This document shows positions 35,560 through 45,630 of a stretch of DNA of 64,000 nucleotides, in pieces. Location of the stretch: contig JAJQZP010000253.1 in the NCBI GenBank assembly GCA_025403435.1, positions 434,001 through 498,000 on the forward strand, written 5' to 3'. Under the pieces are notes generated by a model. The model was not told where the DNA came from, ran no database searches, and worked only from the letters and a program-made list of their open reading frames with translations. Position 1 is the first letter of the stretch, and each line of letters starts with the position of its first letter. Source of the stretch: Artocarpus heterophyllus. Taxonomy: Eukaryota > Streptophyta > Magnoliopsida > Rosales > Moraceae. The position numbers and the translations under genes are program-made.

Positions 35560-35800
35560 ATTTTATACATTTTTAAAGTTAAAAAAAACTTAGAATATAA
35601 TTTTTTAAAGTTTTTAAAGCTTTATTAGTTTTTCAATTTGAGGGTGTTTTGGACAATTTGTAAAGTCAAAGTTTAAGATTGATAGGGAAAAGATATAAAT
35701 TTGTGTATTAAATCTAATTTGAAGGCATACTTTCGATTAGATAAAAGACTTATAAAGGCATGGTGCTTAAATAAACTTAAAATACATGATATAAAAAGGT
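35560..35800 (+). repeat. Dispersed repeat, inverted partner of 30075-30345
   Basis: See the copy at 30075-30345. Matching segments include TATAAATTTGTGTATTAAAT and AAGATTGAT. The two copies face opposite ways across the solo LTR. Confidence 0.65.
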
Positions 35801-36054
35801 AAATAACCCAATTTTGAATTAGACTCGCTTAACTTTGCATGTTAGAATTTTCGTTATAAAATGAATTATATGCTTAAACAAAGAGGCTAAACAATATATC
35901 ACTATTTAATAAATATAAACTTTTAATTTCAATAAAAAAAAGGGGGATTCGGCTTCTAAGTTGGTACTGTCTGTCCATGGAGTTTTGGGCTTGAGTTTTA
36001 TGAATTGCTAACAACAAAAACTCTATTGTAGAGAGGTTAAGTGAGATTAACTAA

Positions 36055-36220
36055 GGGGGTGTTTGGCAGTGGTGGGAACCACTCAGTTTCCACCACAATC
36101 TCAGTTATAAACAGTGTAAAGCTCTCACATGCTACAGTAACAAATAAAAAAATATGCTACAGTATAAAACTCTCACACGCTACAGTAAAAGTGGTTCCCA
36201 CCACCCTTCCAAACACCCTA
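36055..36220. mobile_element. Tourist-like (PIF/Harbinger) MITE
   Basis: Inverted ends GGGGGTGTTTGGCAGTGGTG and CCACCCTTCCAAACACCCTA flank 166 bp. The flanking trinucleotide TAA on both sides (36052-36054 and 36221-36223) fits the TWA target preference of PIF/Harbinger elements. The interior has repeated GCTACAGTA and AAAACTCTCACA(C/T)GCTACAGT segments and no coding capacity. Confidence 0.78.
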
Positions 36221-36223
36221 TAA

Positions 36224-37325
36224 ATGTTCAGACTAATAAAGTGAGACTTTTTAAGGATGATGAGCAAATGAGAATGAGTGTGAAATTGAAGCTATAAATG
36301 GAAAAAAAAAAAATCAAGAATACAGTTAGGTAATCTGCTTATATATTTTTTTCACTCTTCTTTTACGTAACTTGTATATGCTTCTGAGTAGCTATTTATG
36401 TATTGCCGCAAATTTCTGCCCATTCTGCCAACAAGATTGGTCACAGCCATTAATGTTGGTGGGTGTATTGCCAAACTGGCTAACGGGATGGCCCCCGAAT
36501 TTATTTCTCCAGGTCTTGTACACGATTAGATTGCAATTATTGTCATCCCTCTTAATGAATTTGCACCTTACGGGGGAAAAAAAAACCTCAATTGTAGTGC
36601 TATTAAGAACATACACGTCGTGAAAAAAAATACTATATGAAACTAAAATATAATTTGTCATAGGTAAAAAAAAAAAAAGTTTAGACACAATGGTAAATTT
36701 TGTTTTACTAAATATATAAAATATGATGAATGGTAGTGTGATAATTTTTTGAGTAACAATGTTAAGTATTTTATGAATAAGTAGTAATTTAGATTGTTTC
36801 AGAAATTACTAATTATTAATACAATTTATATTATGGTACATGCTATAATGACAATTAGTGATTGCAATAATAATTTCTGCTTATTTGATGTGAGAGCAAT
36901 GCAAAAGAAAATAGTCAAAATTAATGAATTCATGAAATTTCTGTTTTAATTCATGTTATATAAGAAAAATTAACCCTTACGAATAGGAAAAAAGGAATGG
37001 CATGTGATATATTGTTGATCATACAATTTGCAAAATAGCAAATATGAACATGGGAAATGATTTAAAAGAGACACATATGTGTTTAGGATTGTCAATTGTA
37101 GTTTCAAACCATACAGTTTTAATTATAAACAGTATAATGCTCTTATATACTACGGTATAAAATAAAAATTTATTCTAATATAAAGCTCTGATCATATGCT
37201 ACAATGCACTATTCAAACCATCAAGTTTTAACTTTTTTTAAATATCACAAAATAAAATTTTACTGTAGTGTAAAATTTTCGTATTGTATTACATTCATTA
37301 GGCATGAATGGGGTTTAGATTCTTG
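36224..37325. other. Intergenic region with a MITE relative
   Basis: The segment at about 37085-37235 (CAAACCATACAGTTTTAATT ... ATTCAAACCATCAAGTTTTAAC) resembles decayed members of the same MITE group. Otherwise AT-rich, no gene. Confidence 0.45.
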
Positions 37326-37880
37326 GTCCTCCGCCGATTTCCAAATTGACAAGTCTAACGCCAGCTGTACGCTTTTCTACCAAAAAAACTCATTAAAAAA
37401 TCATTTAAAAAAAACACCCAACGCCACCTAACTCAATGTTTTCCACGTGCGTATAATTTTATGAATATCCAGGACAAACACTATTTTTTTGTTATATTTT
37501 TTAATTGGCAGCTTGCTACCCTACCATACCAGTGCGTACATGTTTTTAAAAGTACATTAGATTTAGTAAAAAAAAAAACAAAATTATCAAAATCTTATGA
37601 AACCCTAAATCCCTGTCCTCCACTGATTTCCAGATTGACAAGTCTAACGCCAACTGTACGCTTTTCACCAAAAAAATCATTAAAAAACAATTAAAAAAAC
37701 CCAACGCCACCTGACTCAATCCTTTCCACATGCATATAATTTTATGAATATTCAGGACAAACACTATTTTTTTGTTATATTTTTTAATTGGCAGCTTTCT
37801 ACCCTACAGGTACATTAGATTTAGTCAAAATAAAAAAAAATACAAAATTAACAAAATCTGATGAAACCCTAAAACCCTAT
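37326..37880. repeat. Tandem duplication, unit about 289 bp x2
   Basis: Copies 37326-37614 and 37615-37880 share, in order, GATTTCC, ATTGACAAGTCTAACGCCA, CTGTACGCTTTTC, CCAACGCCACCT, TATAATTTTATGAATAT, CAGGACAAACACTATTTTTT and ATGAAACCCTAAA. Identity is high. No coding role is evident. Confidence 0.93.
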
Positions 37881-39381
37881 TTTCATAATTTTTTGTTGTA
37901 ATTAATAACATCTGCAACTTGTCTTTGATTAATTAATCTCATATATATTTATATAATCCTTGCATACAACTTTGGAAATGTGGTACTGCTAAGTGCTAAT
38001 TAAAGTACGTAATCAATTCATCAAAGGGATAAGCCAAAAGCCTAGACAAAGACAACCATGACCAAAACGAAAAAGAAAAAAAAAAAAAAACAATGGTCAC
38101 CAGATATTACTAAGCTGGTTCCACACACACAGTAGTTCGGAAAAACATCCAAAGGAACTCCATTTAAATTAAAAAAAAAATTGTATTACTGAACATATAA
38201 GAACCAGAAAATAGTGATTTAATTTATGACCATTCTAAACTTCAATGGCTTTTGTTACAAATCAAAACTGCTAAGAAAGGTAATAGTATAAAAAAAAGTA
38301 TTAATATTTCTCAATAATCGACAGTTACAAATCCAAAATTAATTTGAGATGGAGCGCAAAAAAAAAAAAAATCTAAGACCATGATATAAACTTCGGATAA
38401 AATACAAATGAACGTCTCTTTAAAAAAAAGAAAAAAAAACTAATTTTAAAATATTTAATTTGACTATTGCATAACAAATAAAGTTTCACAAAAGTTATAC
38501 ATAGTTTTAATAATTTTTGCAGTTTTAATTTAGATAATAGATAAATAGTAGGGTAGACTTTATCATAAGAAATTTTGAAAAAAAATAAAACAATTGATGC
38601 TCTGGACTATTATTGTTACTAGATTCTAAAAAAATAAAATAAGAAAAAGAAAAAAGCAAAGAAAGAATTCAAAAAAGTAAAACAAAGAATGGGTTGTTTT
38701 TAGTAACTTGTTAAGCTTTTCCAAAAACAGCAAAAACAAAGAAAAAGGAGAATACGTAATTGACTAACTATACAAGGGAAATTTAAGTGCCTGACCTAGC
38801 TATAGGAAATGGGAACAGCGTAAAAGCTACTGTTATATAGAAAATGAGATGCAGTACATTCAATAGAGGAACGGGGGGGCCCTTAAAAATTATATATTTG
38901 ATAAAGTATTTAAAAATTATATATTTGATAAAGTACAAATAAAATAAAATTTTATGGTGTGCTTGTTTTATGAGTTTAAATCAAAATTAAGTTTTTAGTT
39001 TAAAGTGGTTTTATTATAGTGTTCTCTTTTACAATGTAAATTATTATACTTTTTCAATTCAAATTACTTTCAATTACAACATATGTATTTTACATTATTA
39101 AAAGGAACAAGGGCCAAAAAAAATAAAAGATAATTATTGTTAGGGTGCTTCTATTGATACTCTTATTCTACTTTTCATACACACTTTCTTCAACCACCCC
39201 TTATTCTACTTCTTACATTTGATGAGTCGATTTTTCATACATAATTGGAATGTCTTTAACTTGATATTTTGATGGTTTTTGCTAGTTTGTCACCTTTTTA
39301 TTTGTTTTGAACGAAGATATGTTCAATACTATGTTTTTAGTGTTTTATATGTTAAGTATATTTTTAGTTATATTTAGGTGT
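37881..39381. other. Intergenic region
   Basis: AT-rich with A-homopolymer runs. A perfect 26-bp direct repeat (TTAAAAATTATATATTTGAT plus AAAGTA) occurs at 38883-38908 and 38910-38935. No gene. Confidence 0.5.
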
Positions 39382-39386
39382 GTTTT

Positions 39387-41359
39387 TGTAACGCCCCTAT
39401 ATGGGGGTTAACAGTTTTTAATGAGATAAAATAAAAATAAATAATAAAAGTAAAACCTTAAAAATAAAATTTGCCCGGGACTTAAATGAAAACTCTCAAC
39501 TCAAAAATAAAAATATAAACGATAAATAAACCACAGTTTAATGTAGCACCTTAAATTTAATAATATAAACTGTTGTCATCATCATTTTAACCCTCAACAC
39601 ATTATAATACAGTCACAGAAAGTAACAATTGATGCTTACATTATCATGAAGAACATTCTTTACAATTGAGCAGTCCCAATGTAATATAGTTACATCGCTT
39701 CCTCAACTATATTTCTCGTAGCCACCTCACACTTAGTGAGTCCTGAAAAGATATAAACATAAGGGAATGAGCAACACTATGCTCAGTAGAGAAAACCATT
39801 ACTCACCTTTAGGTTTTTATCATTACCACATTAAAATCTGCATGGTTAGTAGGTTACATCATATTCCAGATTATGAGGTTTATTATGATCACATCTTATG
39901 GATACCGTAGTTAATCATTACCAAGTGTCATAATTACACATTTATACAAATATTACCAATCATCATTGTTCCTAGGTATCCATGTTAAATTGAGTATCAC
40001 TCAACTCATCGAAACCCAAATGGGCGCACTTGATCACCCTATAAACATTCCAAGGGTGTTCCGGTGAGGGGACATCAAGCCCCGAGTCCTCACCAAATCA
40101 ATTCCTGTACAGTGTGTTCTGGGACTTTCAACCCAAGGAAGCGTCATCACCTTCCCCCTATTTTACCTTTTAGGGTATTCATGCCCAAGGACATAACCGT
40201 CGCCCTTTTCATGTCTCACAATTTCTCTATATTAAATCATTATCAATAGAGTTAGTTTTCCTAACCATGCTTCTCAATTTATAACATGTGTCAATTCATT
40301 ATGTTCCTCGCCGTACAATACAAGACGAGTCCATGTCATAGTTTCATATGTGATACTCATATAATATCAGTTCAACATAGATATATATATATATTGCGGC
40401 AAAACAATCAATTTTAATTCTATAAAAACCTCACAAAAGATGAGTAATAGAATCCCTACCTTTCAAGCTTATCAACAGTCTCTTAATCCTGGAATCAATT
40501 AACGTTAGCTCCATACTCCCTTGATCCTAAGGCGTGCATAAGGACAATTAAAACTAAAGCACAACATACAACTACATTCATAAAATTTATTTTAATTTAA
40601 TCTTAGAATTTCAAGAAATAACCACTGCCCATAGAGGTATTATAAAGTTTAACAATATAAATTTTCTGTCTAGGGCATATACACTTAGACTTCATACATA
40701 TGCTCCAAAATAGCAACAAACATATACTTAGGTTTAAGAACGCAAATTTGAATAATCCTTTAGTATAAAAGAAAATTTATAAATGAAAGACTAAATTTGT
40801 TCATAAGATTCTAACCTCGGATTATGGTTAGTTGGAAGCTTGAAATGGCTTCAAAACAGGTTCCTTTACTTCGGTATGACTGAAATTCTTGCTCAAATGG
40901 AGGTGATGGTGGCTGATTTTTATGGCTGCCTTGAAGAAGTTCTCTAAGTATTTTGCTTCAGCAAAGAAATATGAAGAAGAGTGTGGGAACCGTGGAAGAG
41001 AAAGGAAGAAAAGATGAAGTCTTTGAAGAGAAGTGATAGAAACAATTATAGAGGAGACATGTTGAAGCATGTCACGGAGGAAATAAAGAAAATGAGGGTC
41101 AAGAGTAGTTGGAAAAGATATCCTTATGTCTCATCTAAAGACTTTAACACACATAATGCCAATATGACATTTTTGAGATTTATTAGAAGTTCTAAAGCTT
41201 TTTAGTAATCATACTAAATAAATATAGGAGAATTTTAGAAAATTTAAAAATAGATAAAAATAAATATTATAAAATAAATTTAAATGAAGCAATTTTTTTT
41301 ATACATTAAAAATTAATTTAATTACCTCAATACCCGTTAGGAGAATAACGGGTGTCACA
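39387..41359 (-). repeat. 3' LTR of the LOG-carrying element
   Basis: The plus strand begins TGTAACGCCCC and ends GGGTGTCACA. It carries CCCCTATATGGGG at 39394-39406 near one end and ACCCGTTA-GGAGAA-TAACGGGT at 41332-41353 near the other, each an inverted repeat. It appears identical to 45631-47603 at a constant offset of 6244. Short open frames are duplicated in both LTRs and are noise. Confidence 0.95.
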
Positions 41360-41373
41360 GCTCTACTCCCCTT
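41360..41373 (-). other. Polypurine tract of the LOG-carrying element
   Basis: The minus strand reads AAGGGGAGTAGAGC directly before TGTGACACCC of the LTR. It is preceded by AAATTTCGAGGACGAAATTT (about 41379-41398), which is nearly the same as the sequence before the polypurine tract of the Ty3 element at 5161-5198. Confidence 0.9.
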
Positions 41374-42314
41374 AAAGAAATTTCGTCCTCGAAATTTCAA
41401 TTCTAGCAATACTAGTAAAAATTATGATTCCACTATGATTCCAATTCTGAGTCTAAACCGTTAATGTTGTTTGTCCTCCAAATTTAAGTTATCGTATTTC
41501 CACTTATTTACTTGCATAATAAATCTTACTCCTAAATCCCTCAATAAGAGTATTTCTGACAAGTTTCATCTTATAACACCGTATAATAGTCTAAGAATCT
41601 GATCAGGCATACATATTGACCATATCATGATTCCAGTCCTTCATTGTCCATGGACTGTGATTTACAATCACATTTAAGGAGATTGCTAGAGAAATTTTAT
41701 ATACTTCATCTTTAGGTTCCTTTTCCTTTTTGAGTAAGGAAAAGTCAAATATATTTGATTTCATACCTCAACTAATAAACTAAAACATAATCATAAAACA
41801 TATATCACAAACACTTTTATTCAAAACTACACATTAAACTTACTCATAGAGATATTAAACGGAATCTCAGAGTTGCAAACATACTCGACATATTTTTCAT
41901 TAAACAGCTATCCTCATGACACAAACATTCAACCCAAATAATAAACTCATATTTCATATGGAATATCCCCATAACTGACTCTGGTACTTCCACATAATAT
42001 TAACCGAATATTACACATTACAAACATGATACTGTTACATTTCGAGAGTACAAGGCACTCCGTATACCAGCTATCCATATCATGCATGCTTAGAGGATAC
42101 AAAAACATCGATAAACAAAAGATCGGACCTTAAGAAGGATGCGTTTCGAGAGCATCAAGTACTCCGTATCCAGCCATCCCGGCATTAGGCTCAATGAATC
42201 TAAAAGATTGAACAACAACGTACCACAAGAAACACAGAATACAAGGCAAACGGTTATTCGTAACATACGAAATACGGACACACATGCCTACATGCCAAAG
42301 ATAAAACAAAAAGA
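41374..42314 (-). other. 3' noncoding part of the LOG-carrying element
   Basis: About 0.94 kb without a convincing ORF. TTTCGAGAG followed by a CACTCCGTATACCAGC-like phrase occurs twice, at about 42039-42076 and 42145-42181, as an imperfect direct repeat some 105 bp apart. Confidence 0.6.
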
Positions 42315-42965
42315 TTACAGATGGAGATTCAAATCAATTGGCCGCTCCCGGCTTTCCCTTTCCCATTCAAGCTTGGATGTTGCAGTGTCGGATTCTGGAT
42401 GTATGATTTGCATTTTATCTATCAATTCCTCAGCTGTTGAAGCAGTGACAAAGATTTGTCTCTCCGATTCTGTAGTGATGTTTTCTTCCACAGCGTAATC
42501 TAGAAATTTCAAAAGACCGTCATAAAAACCCTTTACATTCAGCAGTCCCAAAGGTTTGGAATAAAAGCCCAACAATTGCCCACAAGCAACTATAAATATT
42601 TCCTCAAGAGTACCTAGACCACCAGGTAATGCTATAAAAGCATCAGAATTATAGATTATGTCTTTAAAATTTCTAGGGATACTCCTGACTCCTTCTCCCT
42701 TACCTATGGCTTCCTTACAAAGGTTTCCTTCAACTGGAATATGAGGCCAAATTCTTACATCAGTAGCGTCGCTAGACCTAGCTGCTAGTGCCATATTTAC
42801 CATCATTTTTATACTACCACCCCCATAGATTATGTTAATCTTCTTGCGTGCTAGGACTTGCCCTAAGTGATTTGCAGCTTCTAAATAAGCTTTATCTTTT
42901 CCAAGGCTGGAACCACAAAAGACACAGACATTCTTTATTTTCTTCGTGGACTGGGAGGTAGACAT
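42315..42965 (-). CDS. LOG: LOG-family (cytokinin-activating) enzyme homologue inside a retrotransposon
   Basis: The ATG at 42965 gives 216 residues in one exon; the reading frame upstream of it has only a GTG. LOG enzymes release active cytokinin bases from riboside monophosphates in the cytosol. Visible family features are the start VCVFCGSSLG, the Rossmann segment IIYGGGS (44-50), and SDAFIALPGGLGTLEE (107-122) with the PGGxGTxxE signature at 114-122. Next come KPLGLLNVKGFYDGLLKFLD and a C-terminal helix, giving nearly the full usual length. Differences are GGGSIKMM where plant LOGs have GGGSxGLM, and R98-N-F-K101 where the family usually has an adjacent Arg-Lys before SDAFI. There is also an extra residue around ACGQLLGF. 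Host LOG genes have several introns; none is here, suggesting a processed copy. No stop or frameshift is present. Activity is unproven. Confidence 0.88.
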   Translation of the reverse strand: MSTSQSTKKIKNVCVFCGSSLGKDKAYLEAANHLGQVLARKKINIIYGGGSIKMMVNMALAARSSDATDVRIWPHIPVEGNLCKEAIGKGEGVRSIPRNFKDIIYNSDAFIALPGGLGTLEEIFIVACGQLLGFYSKPLGLLNVKGFYDGLLKFLDYAVEENITTESERQIFVTASTAEELIDKMQIIHPESDTATSKLEWERESRERPIDLNLHL

Positions 42966-43611
42966 ATTTGGTTTATAGAAGTGGTTGCTTAATGTCTGCT
43001 CCACTTAGACTTCGGGTTCTACATGAGATTTTAAAGATGAGAAATATACAAAAAGGGCTAAAGAGATAGACGAGTAGGTAATGAAAAGGTAATCCAAAGA
43101 TTTAAACAAAATCTTGTGCGGATAAGAAAGTAAGATAAGGTGATTGATAGTTTACAGAAAATCTGATTCACTTTTTGAAAAAGATTAGACTCTAATTGTA
43201 TAACTTTTGACAATTGAGAACAATTCGACAGAAGACCCTCATGACACAACTGTAGACTTTTTGACAAATATACACCAAGTCTAGAAATTTAATATAAACG
43301 ACAAATACTGTAGAACTTTTGAAATTTGAGACACAAATCTTGAAATATCTGGATAAGTTTTTTCAAAATTCAAACATATTACTGTACCGTATGTAACGTG
43401 TCTGATAAGATAATATATTTTATTATATATATATATTTAAGAAAATCATAAATTAAATAAGATATTAACACTTACTGTATCAATCTAATAATCACAATTA
43501 TTTCAAACACAAAAGCAAATATTCTGAGTAAAAGAAAAACACAAACTGTTGAACATCAGCTAAAACTGCTTCAAATAAGTAAAGACTAAATAACCTTTAT
43601 AGTGCGATGAC
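42966..43611 (-). other. Spacer between the two cargo ORFs
   Basis: AT-rich, 646 bp. A 69-codon open frame (43058-43267) has no recognisable features. How the downstream LOG-like ORF would be expressed (spliced RNA, second promoter or other) cannot be told. I see no compelling TATA box. Confidence 0.5.
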
Positions 43612-44133
43612 TTATTCCCTATCCAGTTTTCTTATGGCTTGACAAACAGGATCTAGAAATACCATATTCCTGAGGCGTTGTCTTTCTGTATAAAATTTAG
43701 GCCAGAGTTTAAAAATAGCTCCTTGAACATATCCACTAGGGTGACCGTGGAGAGGAGGATGGATGCTATCCAAGTTCTCCTTTGAAAGTCCATCCCTACA
43801 AAACCTTATTTTATCCTCTCTATTCGTAGACATATAACCAGGTGAAGTACATTTACCGTTACAATTTTGTCTTCCACATTTGTTACAAGTGACCACGATG
43901 GCACGAGCTCTTCTTTTCATTGCACTACGACTGGTACCTGTTCCTGGTAAACCGACATCTTGACTAAAGTCACTCGGACGGATTTTCCCCTCTATCAACA
44001 TTCTCACATCACAAGGGATACCAAAACGCATAAGAATCCACAACCGAGTAATTCTAGCCTTGTATTTCTTTCTAAGAATCTTTTGGGAGAGTGATGGGAA
44101 ATACTTTCTCATGTGTTGGTACTTTGGGTCCAT
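43612..44133 (-). CDS. Basic Cys-cluster protein of unknown function, first ORF of the retrotransposon
   Basis: The ATG at 44133 gives 173 residues. The N-terminal third is strongly basic (K/R-rich, 9-36), and a GLPGTGTS turn lies at 61-68. The basic K73-R-R-A-R77 is followed by four cysteines C83, C86, C91 and C95 (C-x2-C-x4-C-x3-C) and a PGYMS motif. The C-terminal half has GHPSGYVQGAIF and is moderately basic. This is not a gag zinc knuckle: the third ligand is Cys and the spacing is different. Basic stretch plus compact Cys cluster suggests nucleic-acid binding. The arrangement recalls the small cysteine-rich nucleic-acid-binding proteins of plant flexiviruses, but that is a weak pattern match. 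It lies in the position gag would occupy. The open frame is intact. Confidence 0.75.
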   Translation of the reverse strand: MDPKYQHMRKYFPSLSQKILRKKYKARITRLWILMRFGIPCDVRMLIEGKIRPSDFSQDVGLPGTGTSRSAMKRRARAIVVTCNKCGRQNCNGKCTSPGYMSTNREDKIRFCRDGLSKENLDSIHPPLHGHPSGYVQGAIFKLWPKFYTERQRLRNMVFLDPVCQAIRKLDRE

Positions 44134-45604
44134 GATGAGATGAAAGAAGAGTAAATAGAAAGGAAAAATTAAGATAGTAAATTGCAGAATCCTAGAATTC
44201 CTTCTTCTTTTAGAGGAAAAGAAGAATTTCTAATGAAAAAGAAGAGGATTTACGATTTAGAGAGAAAATAACAAATTAAGAGAGAAAAAGTGAACTCGGA
44301 GAAATAAGCTCCTATGCACAGTAAACGTATATGTAAACAATGATTAAACCACTGTATATGACACGTATAGAGACCACGTGGGAGAGACAGTGTGAATCAA
44401 ACTGATTTAGGATTTAAACTAGGCCCAAATGTTCTAAGTTGAAAATGGTCAGGTTGTTTCGGGCCTTAACACATTTAGAACGAGTTAAATAACAAACATA
44501 AAATTGAAAACCAATTTGTATAAATCTTAAACCCAATTCAAAGTCCACTATAGATAAGTTAACTATGAACAACAAATCTAATTTAACGACAACAAGGATC
44601 TTCCTGAATGATATTTAAAATCATTTCATAACAACACAATCTTCCAGCAACTCAAATGATTTTGTTTTAATCAAAACTTTATTGAACAATACATACACCC
44701 ATATGTTATTCATAATACTTAACATCTATCAATGGATTCATCACCATTACTACCAAGGGTTTAGAATGCGACTAACCTTGAAATCAATACGATTTACGTC
44801 TTTCAACGTAGACCATATCAATGAACAAAGACACTAGATGTTACTACTTAAGAACATCTACAATCCCCACAATTCTACTCATACAATATATAATTTCCTC
44901 ATATAACAAAACCTTAGGTAACCAAAAGATTCACTGATACACTTAAATACAATGTACGTAACAAAATATTCCAATTTTGAGATTCATGCATTCTAGACTT
45001 TACACAGTCTCAACAGACCAAAAGTCTAACATTTATCTCTCTCAAGATTCAATACCATGATTCCCAACTTATATCATATTCCTCAAATAAATAGAACTTT
45101 CAAGAAAAGATATTGACACTTATGTGCTCCATCGAATCCACACATAATCATTACTTAGGTTTGAATCAATTACGAAAAATTTGGCATATCTATGTCAAAC
45201 TTTAAAATCAATAAATCAAGCCTTATATATATATATTTTTTTATTGTTTTTCACGAGACAAAAGGCTCTTAAATCCTCGTATCTACACGAATTTCTCATC
45301 GTTTATACGAATTAGATATGCTTATAGATCCTAATATTATACGAATCTCTCATAAGCATTCTACTTATAAACTCATTTCATATAATTATCATTCCCTCAT
45401 AACTATTAATACTTTCCTTCTATATAATTATTGTACTCATATAACCATTAGTATTTTCATTCTATGGCCTTTCCATGTTACATCCTTCTAAACTGTATAA
45501 ATCAATGTGAAGGTTCATTTTGATGATGACAGTGAAAATTCAGCTTCAAAACCATCTCAAAAATATATTTTTTTAAAGTGGTGCTACACTCCCTAGGTTA
45601 ACCG
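44134..45604 (-). other. Leader of the LOG-carrying element
   Basis: About 1.5 kb between the primer-binding site and the first ORF, with no coding remnant of gag or pol that I can see. Long leaders of this kind often contain packaging signals in non-autonomous elements, which here is inference. A (TA)n run lies at about 45223-45235. Confidence 0.6.
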
Positions 45605-45605
45605 A

Positions 45606-45623
45606 ACCTAGGCTCTGATACCA
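45606..45623 (-). other. Primer-binding site of the LOG-carrying element
   Basis: The minus strand reads TGGTATCAGAGCCTAGGT, seven bases after the end of the 5' LTR. It matches the initiator tRNA-Met 3' end over at least the first 13 bases. Confidence 0.92.
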
Positions 45624-45630
45624 AAAATTC

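Noticed and set aside
40064..41205. Short open frames inside the left LTR of the cargo element, repeated exactly at 46308-47449
   Set aside because: They recur only because the LTRs are duplicated, they have no protein-like features, and they run in both directions.
42090..42281. 63-codon frame after the LOG-like ORF with a hydrophobic start
   Set aside because: Overlaps the imperfect direct repeat and has no recognisable domain; most likely noncoding tail.
42966..43004. N-terminal extension of the LOG-like protein by 13 residues
   Set aside because: The first codon would be GTG. The ATG at 42965 gives a start close to that of ordinary LOG proteins.
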